Made by a program: the position numbers and the translations under genes. From Mycolicibacterium sp. P9-22 (GTDB lineage Bacteria; Actinomycetota; Actinomycetes; Mycobacteriales; Mycobacteriaceae), in NCBI RefSeq assembly GCF_008329585.1, contig NZ_NPKP01000014.1, forward strand, positions 62,001 to 126,000: a stretch of 64,000 nucleotides of DNA, given 5' to 3'. Below are positions 16,049 through 25,062 of this stretch, in pieces. The notes under the pieces were generated by a model, which saw nothing but the letters and a program-made list of their open reading frames with translations, ran no database searches and had not been told where the DNA came from. The number at the start of each line of letters is the position of its first letter. Position 1 is the stretch's first letter.

Positions 16049-17190
16049 CGCACCCCCAGACCACGGGCGATCACGCCGCGCAGCACCTCGTTGGTCCCGC
16101 CGCGCAGCGTGAACATGGGCGAATGCCGCCGTGCGGTGGCCAGGATCGCGCGCAGGTCCGCATCGTCGTCGACGTAGTCCAGTAGGTCGGCGCACAGCTC
16201 CACCGACTGCTGCTCGAAACGCGTTCCCAAATCCTTCACCAGGGCGGCCCGCGTGGCCGCGTCCTGCCCGTCGGACAACGCCCGGGCCACCGACACCGAC
16301 AGCTGCCGCAACGCCATCACCCGCCCCATCAGGTCGCCGACCTCCGCGGCGGTGCGGTCATCGACATCCTGGGCGCCGAGCGCTCTGATCACCCCGAAGA
16401 TCAGGATCGCGGTGGACAGGATGCGCTCCGGCCCGCTGCGTTCGAAACCCAGTTCCGCGGTCACCTGGTGCCAGCCGTCGCCCACCTCGCCGAGCACGTC
16501 GGCATCACCGACCGCGACATCGTCGAAGGTCACCTCGTTGAAGTGATGGTGGCCGTCGAGCGTGATGATCGGGCTGATGGTGACACCCGGCGAATCAAGC
16601 GTCACGATGAACTGGCTGAACCCGGCGTGCCGGTGTTCGGGATCCAGCGGACTGGTGCGGGCCAGCACGATCGCGAAATGGGCGCGGTGCCCGCCGCTGG
16701 TCCACACCTTGGTGCCGTTGAGCACCCAGCCGTCGTCGGTGCGGGTGGCGCGGGTGGCGGTCGCGGCCAGGTCGGAGCCGGCGCCGTGTTCGCTCATGCC
16801 GATCGCCGAGTACAGCTTGCCCGCCGCGATACCGGGTAGCAGCCGCGCTCGCTGTTCCTCGGTCCCGTAGCTCAGCAGGGACGGCGCCACCTGACGGTCG
16901 GCGAACCAGTGGGCGGCCACCGGGGCGCCCGCCCCGAGCAGTTCCTCGGTGACGACGTATCGGTGCAGGAAGCCCTGCCCGTGCCCGCCGTACTCGGTGG
17001 GGATGGTCAGCCCCACGAAGCCGGCGTCGGCCAGCCGTGCGCTGAACCCGGCGTCCCAGCTGGTCAGCCAGGAGTCGATCTCGGGTTGCCAGCCGAAGCT
17101 CTGCCGGTCGGCGTGCACGAACCGCCGAACCTTGAGGCGTAGGTCGGCCAGGTCACCGTTGTTGGCGCACAGCGCATCGAATTCACTCAC
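16045..17190 (-). CDS. Acyl-CoA dehydrogenase, large subunit of a paired enzyme
   Basis: 381 residues. It shows LTIPTEYGGHGQGF, IGMSEHGAGSDLAATATRA, WVLNGTKVWTSGGHRAHF and the C-terminal RGGTNEVLRGVIARGLG block. It precedes the smaller acyl-CoA dehydrogenase with a 4-base ATGA overlap, so the two chains should be made in equal amounts and form a heterotetramer. Together they would carry out FAD-dependent alpha,beta-dehydrogenation of one CoA ester. The pair is divergent from the AraC-type regulator at 17268, 77 bases away, a candidate regulator. No KstR-like box was seen in that gap. Confidence 0.85.
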   Translation of the reverse strand: MSEFDALCANNGDLADLRLKVRRFVHADRQSFGWQPEIDSWLTSWDAGFSARLADAGFVGLTIPTEYGGHGQGFLHRYVVTEELLGAGAPVAAHWFADRQVAPSLLSYGTEEQRARLLPGIAAGKLYSAIGMSEHGAGSDLAATATRATRTDDGWVLNGTKVWTSGGHRAHFAIVLARTSPLDPEHRHAGFSQFIVTLDSPGVTISPIITLDGHHHFNEVTFDDVAVGDADVLGEVGDGWHQVTAELGFERSGPERILSTAILIFGVIRALGAQDVDDRTAAEVGDLMGRVMALRQLSVSVARALSDGQDAATRAALVKDLGTRFEQQSVELCADLLDYVDDDADLRAILATARRHSPMFTLRGGTNEVLRGVIARGLGVR

Positions 17191-17267
17191 CGATCCCGGA
17201 GTCTAGTTCGCCCTCCAGCAGGAATAGTCATGTCGCGGGTGGGCGTCGGCCGCGATACTCGGAAGCT

Positions 17268-18182
17268 GTGAGTGTTCAGCCGAATGTGCCGCGCCGTGAC
17301 CGGCTCCGCGAGCTGCTCGACTCGGTCGTGGACAGCGGCAACACCGACGTCGCGGGCATGGCCCGCAGCAGCCATGCCTCGGAGTTCCACTTCTCCCGGG
17401 AGGTCAGCCGGCTCACCGGCGAACCACCGGCCGCGCTGCGCCGCCGCGTGATGCTGGAGCGGGCGGCGTGGCGGCTGCAACGCGGGGAGGGGGTGGCCGC
17501 GGTGGCGCTCGACGAGGGCTGGTCGGCGCCCGAGGTGTTCTCCCGTGCCTTCCGGCGCGCGTTCGGGGTGCCGCCGTCGCAGGCCACCGACGTCGGGTTC
17601 CGGCTGCCCGCCCCGAACGGGGTGCATTTCCACCCACCGGAGTCGCTGTGGCTGGACAGCCCCGGCGATGCGCAGCGCCCCGATGTCTCGTTGTTGATGA
17701 TCGCGCACGATATCGCGGACACGGCATCGCTCATCGGCGCAGCCGCCGCGCTGACGGAATCCCAATGGGCCGAGCCCATTTCACCGGGGCAGGTGATCCT
17801 GGACTGGGATGGTGAGGAAACCAGCGTCGCGGCGGTGCTCGGGGCGCTGGTGTGGACCAAGGAGGTCTGGCTGGCCAGCATCGAGGGGCGTGATCAGCCG
17901 GCCCATCCCGGTATCCGCTCGGTCCAGCGCCTTTCCGCCGACCACGACGAGGTGTCGGTGCGCTGGACGGCGATGGTGCACGACTACGGCGATCAGGGCC
18001 GGCTGGGCGACACCGTGATCGACGCGCTGTGCGATCCACCCGAGTCCTTCCAGTTGTACGGCATCATCGCGCACGTCCTCACCTACTCGGCGCATCGCCG
18101 GGAAGTGGTGCGCGCCATGCTGATCCGCCAGGGCGTCGAGGTGCACCGCGGCGACCCACTCGAATGGATGCGAAGGGACTGA
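17268..18182 (+). CDS. AraC-family HTH fused to a DinB-like domain
   Basis: 304 residues from GTG 17268. Residues about 8-105 form a double helix-turn-helix of the AraC type (FHFSREVSRLTGEPPAALRRR, then VAAVALDEGWSAPEVFSRAFRRAFGVPPS). Residues about 140-300 are a helical bundle of the DinB/YfiT kind (ISPGQVILDWDGEETSVAAVLGALVWTKEVWL, then YGIIAHVLTYSAHRREVV). In this arrangement the DNA-binding part is N-terminal, the reverse of most AraC proteins. It probably senses a small molecule. One base separates it from the RibD-like reductase, so they form an operon; the divergent acyl-CoA dehydrogenase pair is a possible target. Confidence 0.7.
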   Translation: MSVQPNVPRRDRLRELLDSVVDSGNTDVAGMARSSHASEFHFSREVSRLTGEPPAALRRRVMLERAAWRLQRGEGVAAVALDEGWSAPEVFSRAFRRAFGVPPSQATDVGFRLPAPNGVHFHPPESLWLDSPGDAQRPDVSLLMIAHDIADTASLIGAAAALTESQWAEPISPGQVILDWDGEETSVAAVLGALVWTKEVWLASIEGRDQPAHPGIRSVQRLSADHDEVSVRWTAMVHDYGDQGRLGDTVIDALCDPPESFQLYGIIAHVLTYSAHRREVVRAMLIRQGVEVHRGDPLEWMRRD

Positions 18183-18183
18183 C

Positions 18184-18708
18184 ATGAAGACGATCTATTT
18201 CACCGCTTCCAGCTTGGACGGGTTCATCGTCGATGACACGGACAGCCTGGACTGGTTGCTGACGCGCGATTTCGACCCGAACGGGCCGTTCGGGTATGAG
18301 GCCTTCGTCGCCGACATCGGTGCGCTGGCAATGGGATCGTCCACCTATGAGTGGATCGTGAAAAACCAGCCGGGGCAGTGGATGTACACACAACCCAGCT
18401 GGGTTCTCACCACCAGGCCCGAGATCGTGCAGGACGGGCACCCGGTGCAGACCTTCGACGGCGACATCGCAGACCTGCACGGCGAGCTGTTGGCCGCCGC
18501 GGGAGACAAGGATGTCTGGGTGGTCGGGGGAGGTCAGGCCGCGGCACAGTTCGTGGCGGCCGGCCTGGTCGACGAGATGGTGGTCACCTATGCGCCGTGC
18601 ACCTTGGGGGCCGGTGCGCGGTTGCTGCCGCTGCGCTCGGAATGGGTGCTGGCCGATGTGGACCGCAACGGTGAATTCGTCTGCGCGCGCTGGCGCAAGG
18701 CTGCCTAA
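18184..18708 (+). CDS. RibD C-terminal / dihydrofolate reductase-like protein
   Basis: 174 residues. It opens with MKTIYFTASSLDGFIVD and has GSSTYEWIVKNQP, VWVVGGGQAAAQFVAAGLVDEMVVTYAP and a C-terminal strand pair, the layout of the DHFR-like fold of the RibD C-terminal/YyaP group. These proteins bind NADPH; most have no assigned substrate. It follows the AraC/DinB gene with a single base between stop and start, so the two act together. The stop overlaps that of a small minus-strand gene. Confidence 0.75.
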   Translation: MKTIYFTASSLDGFIVDDTDSLDWLLTRDFDPNGPFGYEAFVADIGALAMGSSTYEWIVKNQPGQWMYTQPSWVLTTRPEIVQDGHPVQTFDGDIADLHGELLAAAGDKDVWVVGGGQAAAQFVAAGLVDEMVVTYAPCTLGAGARLLPLRSEWVLADVDRNGEFVCARWRKAA

Positions 18709-18827
18709 GCGGCGCGGGAAGTCCGGAACTGCCGGTTCAGCCGGTCGAGCAGGAGCGCGGGGCGCCGGCGATCGCCCAGCCGTCGGGTGAAACGACGGCC
18801 GGCGATGTTGAGCTCGATGAGCAACAT
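18705..18827 (-). CDS. Small basic protein, 40 aa, unknown function
   Basis: ATG 18827 follows a very strong AGGAGGGGCA Shine-Dalgarno (18831-18840). The product is 40 residues, starts MLLIELNIAGRRFTRRLGD and is rich in Arg and Leu (net charge about +9), amphipathic, without cysteine. Its stop overlaps the convergent reductase stop. A longer frame continues upstream but lacks a ribosome site. I do not recognise it. A membrane-binding or RNA-binding peptide are both possible. The Shine-Dalgarno is the main support. Confidence 0.5.
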   Translation of the reverse strand: MLLIELNIAGRRFTRRLGDRRRPALLLDRLNRQFRTSRAA

Positions 18828-19006
18828 CGGTGCCCCTCCTGTTCTGTGGGTCCAAGCATAAGGAATGAACGCCGAGGTCGGCATCCGATATTCCGGCAAA
18901 TCCGCAGGTCGTCGGTGAACAACTGATGAACACCCGACGCGGCGCGGCATTCACAGCTATCTGGATCGTTGGGACGTGAGCCGGTTGCCGGATTATTCTC
19001 ACCGGC

Positions 19007-20842
19007 ATGGGGCACTACATTTCCAACGTTCGTGATGTCGAATTCAACCTGTTCGAGGCGCTGAGCATCGACAAAGCGCTGGCCACAGGTGACTTCGGCG
19101 ACCTGGACGGTGCGTCGGTCCGCGAGATGCTCAGCGAAGCCGCGCGGCTCGCCGAAGGACCGCTTGCCGAGGCGTTCGCCGAAACCGACCGCAACCCACC
19201 CACATTCGACCCGTCGACGCACACCGTCAGCTACCCCGAACCGTTCAAGGCCGCGCTGCAGGCCTGGCAGGACGGCGAGTGGTTCCGGGTGGGTCTCGAC
19301 GAGGCCGTCGGGGGTCTGCCGGCGCCTGCCATGCTGACCTGGGCCATCGGTGAGTTCGCGCTGGGCGCGCAACCCGCGGCCTATATCTGTCACTCCGGGC
19401 CGGTGCTCTCCGACATCATCTACGGTCTCGGCAACGAACAGCAGAAGCACTGGGCGTCGCTGATGGCCGAGCGCAACTGGGGCGGCACCATGGTGCTGAC
19501 CGAACCGGATGCCGGTTCCGATGTCGGCGCGGGACGCACCAAGGCCGTCGAGCAGCCCGACGGGTCGTGGCACCTCGACGGCGTCAAGCGATTCATCACC
19601 AACGGTGACACCGGGGACGTCTACGAGAACATCGTGCACGCGGTGCTTGCCCGGCCCGCCGGTGCGGGACCGGGCACCAAGGGGTTGTCGCTGTTCTTCG
19701 TACCGAAGTTCCTCTTCGACCCCCAGACCGGTGAGATCGGTGAGCGCAACGGGGTCTACGTCACCAACCTGGAGCACAAGATGGGGCTCAAGGCGTCCGC
19801 GACGTGCGAGCTGACGTTCGGCCAGCACGGCAGGCCGGCGGTCGGCTGGCTGGTCGGCGACGAGCACAACGGTATCGCCCAGATGTTCAAGGTCATCGAG
19901 TATGCGCGAATGATGGTGGGCACCAAGGCGATTGCGACGCTGTCCACGGGTTACCTGAACGCCCTGGAGTACGCCAAGACCCGCGTGCAGGGTGCGGACC
20001 TGACCCAGATGACCGATAAGACCGCGCCGCGGGTGACGATCCTGCACCATCCCGATGTCCGCCGTTCGCTGCTGACGCAGAAGGCCTACGCCGAGGGGTT
20101 GCGCGCGTTGTACCTGTACACCGCGGCGCATCAGGACCCGAGCGTGGCGGCCATCGTGTCCGGTGCGGACGCCCGGATGGCCGAACACGTCAACGATCTG
20201 CTGCTGCCGATCGTCAAGGGGTTCGGATCCGAACGCGCCTACCGCTACCTCACAGATTCACTGCAGACCTTCGGCGGGTCGGGCTATCTGCAGGACTATC
20301 CGATCGAGCAGTACATCCGCGATGCCAAGATCGACTCGCTGTACGAGGGCACCACCGCGATCCAGGCACAGGACTTCTTCTTCCGTAAGATCGCCCGCGA
20401 CCAGGGTGCCGCGCTGTCCCACCTGCTCGGGCAGGTGCAGGCCTTCCTGGATAAGGAATCTGCGCGGCCCGAGATCGCCGATGGCAGAGCAGCTTTGGTG
20501 GCTGCGGTGGCCGACGCGCAGGGCATGGTCGGCGCGCTGATCGGCTACCTGGTCGAATCCCAGCAGGAGCCCCGCGAGCTGTACCGGGTGGGCCTGGCGT
20601 CGGTGCCGTTCCTGATGGCGATCGGTGACCTGCTGATCGGCTGGTTGCTGCTCGAGCACGCCGAGATCGCCCTCAATGCGCTCGACGAGGGCGCATCGGA
20701 TCGCGACCGCGCCTTCTACCAGGGCAAGGTCGGCACGGCGGAGTTCTTCGCCCGGCACATCCTGCCGCGGCTGTCGTCGGACCGCGCCATCATCGAGTCG
20801 ATGCAGTTGGGTGCGATGGACCTGCCGGAGGATGCGTTCTGA
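19007..20842 (+). CDS. Acyl-CoA dehydrogenase, FadE5 paralogue
   Basis: 611 residues, the length of FadE5. It shares with the fadE5 gene at 46026 the opening MGHYISNVRDVEFNLFEAL, the central LTEPDAGSDVGAGRTKAV and LEHKMGLKASATCEL, and the catalytic-glutamate block DSLYEGTTAIQAQDFFFRKI. Members of this long ACAD group carry an extra C-terminal domain after residue about 450 and act on a broad range of medium to long acyl-CoAs. The two copies in this window probably differ in regulation or chain length. The gene stands alone, and its stop is 9 bases from the convergent lipoprotein gene. Confidence 0.88.
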   Translation: MGHYISNVRDVEFNLFEALSIDKALATGDFGDLDGASVREMLSEAARLAEGPLAEAFAETDRNPPTFDPSTHTVSYPEPFKAALQAWQDGEWFRVGLDEAVGGLPAPAMLTWAIGEFALGAQPAAYICHSGPVLSDIIYGLGNEQQKHWASLMAERNWGGTMVLTEPDAGSDVGAGRTKAVEQPDGSWHLDGVKRFITNGDTGDVYENIVHAVLARPAGAGPGTKGLSLFFVPKFLFDPQTGEIGERNGVYVTNLEHKMGLKASATCELTFGQHGRPAVGWLVGDEHNGIAQMFKVIEYARMMVGTKAIATLSTGYLNALEYAKTRVQGADLTQMTDKTAPRVTILHHPDVRRSLLTQKAYAEGLRALYLYTAAHQDPSVAAIVSGADARMAEHVNDLLLPIVKGFGSERAYRYLTDSLQTFGGSGYLQDYPIEQYIRDAKIDSLYEGTTAIQAQDFFFRKIARDQGAALSHLLGQVQAFLDKESARPEIADGRAALVAAVADAQGMVGALIGYLVESQQEPRELYRVGLASVPFLMAIGDLLIGWLLLEHAEIALNALDEGASDRDRAFYQGKVGTAEFFARHILPRLSSDRAIIESMQLGAMDLPEDAF

Positions 20843-20851
20843 CGCCGGCGT

Positions 20852-21283
20852 TCATCCACCGCATTCGAGTTCGGAGGCGATCGACGGTGGTACGCCCTCG
20901 TCGGTGCAATCGAACCCACTGCCGTATGTCACTGCGCGCCAATCAATGCCGTCGTGGTGGAACAGCACGATGCCGGGGGGATTCGTGTTGGGGGCAGGCC
21001 TCGTGTGGTCGATCAGGGCCTTCGCCCAGTCACCGGAGCACAACACCTTTTCGACGGTGAACGGCCCGGAAAGGGCTTCCCCGGGTTCCCCGTACTCGCG
21101 TTGTGTGGCCGCCTTCAAGACATCCGCCGTCGCCGACGAGCAAGGGGATGCGGATTCAGTCGTGGCGGCAGGGGGAGCGGCCGATTGGCCAGTGGGCGCG
21201 ACATCGTGCGAGACGCCCGCTCCGCAAGCGGTCACCGATGCGACGGCAGCCGCGCAGAGCGTCGCGTACTTGATCAGGTCCAT
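20852..21283 (-). CDS. Putative lipoprotein, unknown function
   Basis: 143 residues from ATG 21283, 8 bases after GAGGAG. The signal MDLIKYATLCAAAVASVTAC ends in a lipobox with cysteine 20. The mature part has a low-complexity Ala/Pro/Thr linker to about residue 45, then a small domain with three cysteines (SPCSSATADVL, KVLCSGDWAKALI, GFDCTDEG) and WRAVTYGSGFDC. The pattern (a short cysteine-stapled alpha/beta domain ending in a conserved glycine/aspartate turn) is frequent in mycobacterial exported proteins of unknown role. Upstream frames lack a ribosome site, so this start is preferred. Confidence 0.7.
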   Translation of the reverse strand: MDLIKYATLCAAAVASVTACGAGVSHDVAPTGQSAAPPAATTESASPCSSATADVLKAATQREYGEPGEALSGPFTVEKVLCSGDWAKALIDHTRPAPNTNPPGIVLFHHDGIDWRAVTYGSGFDCTDEGVPPSIASELECGG

Positions 21284-21398
21284 CGCACTGCACTCCTCGT
21301 TCGGCCCGGCCGAACAACGGTAACCGCCGTGAGTTCGGTGCCGCGAGCGAACTCTCATCCCGCGAAAAGTCCCCCGCAAGCGGGAGGTACCCCCAACA

Positions 21399-21432
21399 AA
21401 TGGCCCCCAAAACCGCGGTTTTGGGGGCCATT
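21399..21432 (-). terminator. Long perfect hairpin downstream of the aldehyde dehydrogenase gene
   Basis: Two 17-base arms (AATGGCCCCCAAAACCG and its complement) abut with no loop, giving a very stable stem. It lies 30 bases after the aldehyde dehydrogenase stop on the minus strand. A second small stem, CCCGC-AA-GCGGG, follows at 21373-21384. There is no strong U-run, as is common for mycobacterial terminators. Confidence 0.6.
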
Positions 21433-21462
21433 CACGTTTGCTCGCGCAGAAAAGGGTTGTGG

Positions 21463-22932
21463 CTACTCCGGGGTGTAGCCGAACGGCAGCAGCACGCTCT
21501 TGGATTCGCAGTAGCCCGAGATGCCTTCGGGGCCACACTCGCGACCGATACCGGAGTTCTTGTACCCACCGAACGGTGCGCCCGCATCGAAGGCGTACAT
21601 GTTGATTCCGTAAGTGCCGGTACGGATCTGCTTGGCGATCTCCACCGCCTTGCCGTAATCGGTGGTGTACACCGAACCGGCCAGACCGTACACGGAGTCG
21701 TTGGCGATGCGTACCGCGTCGGCCTCGTCATCGAAGGGGATGACCACCAGGACGGGTCCGAAGATCTCCTCCTGGGCGATGGTCATCGAGTTGTCGACAT
21801 CGGCGAACACGGTGGGCTGCACGAACCAGCCGCTGTCCAGACCCTCCGGGCGGCCGCCGCCGGTGACGATGCGCGCACCCTCGTCGAGGCCCTTCTTGAT
21901 GTAGCCCTCGACGCGCTCCCGCTGCTTCTCCGAGATCAGGGGGCCGATCATGGCGGCCGGGTCATCGGGCGTACCGGCCTGCATACCGGCGGCCGCCGCG
22001 GCGACCTTTTCGACGACCTCGTCGTAGCGCGACCGCGGGGCCAGGATGCGGGTCTGGCCGACACAGGCCTGCCCGGAGTTCATCAGGCCGGAGAAGATCA
22101 GCATCGGCAGGGTGGAATCCAGATCGGCGTCCTCCAGGATGATCGCCGCGGACTTGCCGCCGAGTTCCAGCGTGCACGGCTTGAGCTTCTCGGCGGCGAT
22201 CTTGCCGATCTCCTTGCCGACCGCACTCGAGCCGGTGAAGGTGAACTTGTCCAGCGCCGGATTGTCGGTCAGCGCGCGGCCGGTCTCCACACCACCGGGC
22301 ACCACCGACAGCACACCCTCGGGCAGGCCGGCCTCGGCGAACACGTCGGCCATCAGGTTGGTGGTCAGTGGGGTCTCGGCGGCGGGCTTGAGCACCATTG
22401 TGCAGCCCGCGAGCAGCGCCGGGCCCAGCTTGTTGGCGGCCAGGAAGAACGGCACGTTCCAGGCCACGACGGCACCGACGACCCCGATGGGCTCCTTGAG
22501 CACCAGGGTCTGGCCGTAGAGCCCGTCACGGATGTCCTGCCAGGCGAACTTGTCGGCGGCGGCGGCGTAGAACTGCAGGGTCGACATGGCCGCGCCGTAC
22601 TGCATCATGTCGACGATGGTCTGCGGCTGACCGGTTTCCAGCTTGAGCAGATGCTTGAACTCCTCGGCGCGGGCCTCGATCAGCTCGACGGCCTTGGCGA
22701 GCACGGCCTCGCGCTCCTTCGGGGACATCCGGGGCCACGGGCCCTCGTCGAATGCCTTGCGGGCTGCGGCGCACGCGGCGTCCACATCCGCCTTGGCGGC
22801 CAGCGGAACCTGGCCGACCTTCTGCTCGGTGGCGGGGGAGAAGACCTCGATGACCTCTGAGGTCGACGGTTCGACCCACTGACCACCGATGAACAACTTG
22901 TCCCACGTTGTCTTGAACGCCGTCTGTGTCAT
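21463..22932 (-). CDS. NAD(P)-dependent aldehyde dehydrogenase (Rv0223c type)
   Basis: 489 residues from ATG 22932. The general base is glutamate 256 in LELGGKS and the nucleophile is cysteine 290 in NSGQACVGQTRI; VVAWNVPFFLAANKLGPALLAG and the FTGSSAVGKEI coenzyme loop are intact, as is the C-terminal PFGGYKNSGIGRE. It oxidises an aldehyde to the acid in the cytoplasm; chain length is not readable. Gene order with the methyltransferase upstream is that of Rv0223c-Rv0224c. It is followed by a strong hairpin, so it is probably the last gene of its transcript. Confidence 0.88.
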   Translation of the reverse strand: MTQTAFKTTWDKLFIGGQWVEPSTSEVIEVFSPATEQKVGQVPLAAKADVDAACAAARKAFDEGPWPRMSPKEREAVLAKAVELIEARAEEFKHLLKLETGQPQTIVDMMQYGAAMSTLQFYAAAADKFAWQDIRDGLYGQTLVLKEPIGVVGAVVAWNVPFFLAANKLGPALLAGCTMVLKPAAETPLTTNLMADVFAEAGLPEGVLSVVPGGVETGRALTDNPALDKFTFTGSSAVGKEIGKIAAEKLKPCTLELGGKSAAIILEDADLDSTLPMLIFSGLMNSGQACVGQTRILAPRSRYDEVVEKVAAAAAGMQAGTPDDPAAMIGPLISEKQRERVEGYIKKGLDEGARIVTGGGRPEGLDSGWFVQPTVFADVDNSMTIAQEEIFGPVLVVIPFDDEADAVRIANDSVYGLAGSVYTTDYGKAVEIAKQIRTGTYGINMYAFDAGAPFGGYKNSGIGRECGPEGISGYCESKSVLLPFGYTPE

Positions 22933-22979
22933 GGACGTCACATTACCCAGAATCCGGCCAAACGAGAACCTGTTGCAGT

Positions 22980-23744
22980 TCAGGGCTGCAGCACCAGCAC
23001 CAGATTGCTCACCGCGAATTCCCGCAGGCCCGGCACCGACGTCAGCCACCAGGCCCATCGAGGGTGGTAGCGGGGAAAAGCGGCGACCAGCGCGCCCGTG
23101 CTGGCGGCCCACCGCAACCCGTCGGCCGCCGAGACCGCGAACAACGACGATCCGTAGTCGTTCTTGGGCCGGTGCCCGTGCTTGCGGGCGTACCGGTCGG
23201 CGGCCCTGGCCCCGCCCAGATAGTGCGTCAGTCCCATCTCGTGCCCGCCGAACGGGCCCAGCCACACCGTGTACGACAGCACCGCCAGGCCGCCGGGCCG
23301 GGTGACCCGCAGCATCTCGTTGCCCAGCAGCCAGGGGTCGCGCACGTGCTCGGCCACATTGGAGGACAGGCAGATGTCGACGCTGTCATCGGCGAACGGC
23401 AGCGCGGTGCCCGAGGCCCTGACGAAGGAGCCCCCGCCGTTGGTCGGACCGGCGTGCATCGCATGAATTTCGCCGGGGTCCGGTTCGACGCCGATGTAGT
23501 GCATCCCGGCCGCGGTGAAGGCGGACGCGAAGTAGCCGGGACCGCCACCGACGTCCAGTGCGGTGCGCCCCGCAGAGGTGGTGGCGTTGAGCCCCGTCCA
23601 CAGCTCGGCGACCATGTCCACGGTGTCGGCGGCCAGCGCGCCGTAGAACCGGGCGGGGTCGGACTGTTCGAACCGGAAGGCGCTGAGCAGGCGGACCGAG
23701 CGGCGCAGGCCTGCCCGGCGGGAGAAGTCACGGGTGGGCCGCAC
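22980..23744 (-). CDS. SAM-dependent methyltransferase (Rv0224c type)
   Basis: 254 residues. The class I Rossmann motif is ALDVGGGPGYFASAF (62-76), motif II acidic GVEPDPGEIHAM, and the post-motif strand DSVDICLSSNVAEHVRDPW. The C-terminal part (GLTHYLGGARAADRYARKHGH) is hydrophobic and aromatic. The protein is conserved beside the glycosyltransferase and Rv0226c-Rv0227c genes and is thought to modify an envelope component, but no substrate is established from the sequence. It precedes the aldehyde dehydrogenase by 47 bases and is divergent from the glycosyltransferase, 78 bases away. Confidence 0.8.
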   Translation of the reverse strand: MRPTRDFSRRAGLRRSVRLLSAFRFEQSDPARFYGALAADTVDMVAELWTGLNATTSAGRTALDVGGGPGYFASAFTAAGMHYIGVEPDPGEIHAMHAGPTNGGGSFVRASGTALPFADDSVDICLSSNVAEHVRDPWLLGNEMLRVTRPGGLAVLSYTVWLGPFGGHEMGLTHYLGGARAADRYARKHGHRPKNDYGSSLFAVSAADGLRWAASTGALVAAFPRYHPRWAWWLTSVPGLREFAVSNLVLVLQP

Positions 23745-23822
23745 CCGGTCAGCCTACGGTTCAACCGCGGCCCACCAGTGAGCCGAGGCGTTGCTGGCGG
23801 GCCGGTTAGGCTGGTCGGCGTT

Positions 23823-24995
23823 ATGCCCCGAGCCTCCCGTGACCCCCAGGTGCAGCGTGTGCTGTTGCTGGGCTGGCGCGACACCGGGCATCCGCAGGGC
23901 GGTGGCAGCGAGGCCTACCTGCAGCGCATCGGCGCCCAACTGGCCGCCTCGGGTCTCGCGGTCACCATGCGCACCGCCCGGTACCCGGGCGCCGCGCGTC
24001 GGGACAGCCTCGACGGGGTGACGGTCAGCCGGGGCGGCGGGCCCTACTCGGTCTACGTCTGGGCGGGGCTGGCGATGGTGGCCGCGCGGGTCGGGCTCGG
24101 CCCGCTGCGCCGCGCCCGGCCGGACGTCATCGTCGACACCCAGAACGGCATTCCTTTCCTGGCCCGGCTCGCCTATGGCAGGCGTTCGGTGCTGCTGGTG
24201 CACCACTGTCACCGGGAGCAGTGGCCGGTGGCGGGCCGGCGCACCGGACGGTTCGGCTGGTTCGTCGAATCGCGGCTCTCGCCGGCTCTGCACCGGCGCA
24301 ACCAGTACGTGACGGTCTCGCTGCCATCGGCGCGTGAGCTCACCGAGCTGGGCGTGGCGTCCGGACGGATCGCGGTGGTGCGCAACGGCGTCGACGAGGC
24401 TCCGCCCGCCTCGCTGACCGCGCAGCGCTCCGCGACCCCGCGGGTGGCGGTGCTCTCCCGTCTGGTGCCGCACAAGCAGATCGAGGACGCCCTGGACGCG
24501 GTCGCGGTGCTGCGCCGCCGGATCCCGGACCTGCATCTGGACATCGTCGGCGGCGGCTGGTGGGAGCAACGGCTGGTCGGCCATGCCGCGGCGCTCGGGA
24601 TCGCCGACGCCGTCACCTTCCACGGCCATATCGACGACGAAGCCAAACATCATGTGGTGCAGCAGAGTTGGGTGCACCTGATGCCCTCCCGCAAGGAAGG
24701 GTGGGGGCTGGCCGTGATCGAGGCCGCCCAGCACGGCGTGCCCACCATCGGCTACCGCAGCTCCGGCGGGTTGACGGACTCCATCGTCGACGGTGTCACC
24801 GGAGTGCTGGTGGACGGCCCGGACGAACTGGTGGACGGTCTGCGCCGGCTGCTCACCGACCGGGTGCTGCGCGACGAGCTCGGCGCCAAGGCGCGGACCC
24901 GCAGCGCGGAATTCTCCTGGGCGCTCAGCGCCGAGGCGATGCGCACCGTGCTGGAGTCGGTGCACGCGGGACGGTTCGTCAGCGGCGTGGTCTGA
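23823..24995 (+). CDS. GT4 family glycosyltransferase (Rv0225 type)
   Basis: 390 residues from ATG 23823; an earlier in-frame extension runs into the methyltransferase gene and is rejected. GT-B fold: an N-terminal Rossmann half with HPQGGGSEAYLQRIGAQLAA, and a C-terminal nucleotide-sugar half with AVLSRLVPHKQIEDAL, VHLMPSRKEGWGLAVIEAAQ (the E-x7-E-like donor site) and TIGYRSSGG. Retaining transfer of a hexose from a nucleotide sugar, at the cytoplasmic membrane face, is expected. The acceptor is unknown. The neighbourhood (Rv0226c, Rv0227c, Rv0228, aftD) suggests envelope polysaccharide or lipoglycan assembly. Confidence 0.85.
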   Translation: MPRASRDPQVQRVLLLGWRDTGHPQGGGSEAYLQRIGAQLAASGLAVTMRTARYPGAARRDSLDGVTVSRGGGPYSVYVWAGLAMVAARVGLGPLRRARPDVIVDTQNGIPFLARLAYGRRSVLLVHHCHREQWPVAGRRTGRFGWFVESRLSPALHRRNQYVTVSLPSARELTELGVASGRIAVVRNGVDEAPPASLTAQRSATPRVAVLSRLVPHKQIEDALDAVAVLRRRIPDLHLDIVGGGWWEQRLVGHAAALGIADAVTFHGHIDDEAKHHVVQQSWVHLMPSRKEGWGLAVIEAAQHGVPTIGYRSSGGLTDSIVDGVTGVLVDGPDELVDGLRRLLTDRVLRDELGAKARTRSAEFSWALSAEAMRTVLESVHAGRFVSGVV

Positions 24996-25001
24996 CCACG
25001 C

Positions 25002-25062
25002 GCCGAAACTGTATTCCAGACGGAGAAGTGCGAGTAGACGACTTCAGGAACGCAGTTTCGGC
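25002..25062. repeat. 61-bp palindromic element, copy 1, at a convergent gene end
   Basis: The arms GCCGAAACTGTATTCC (25002-25017) and GGAACGCAGTTTCGGC (25047-25062) match at 14 of 16 positions. The element lies just after the glycosyltransferase stop, and its second arm encodes the last residues of the convergent membrane-protein gene. Its reverse complement aligns without gaps to the copy at 41199-41259, including a shared CTACTCGC in the loop. It probably ends transcription in both directions. Confidence 0.7.
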
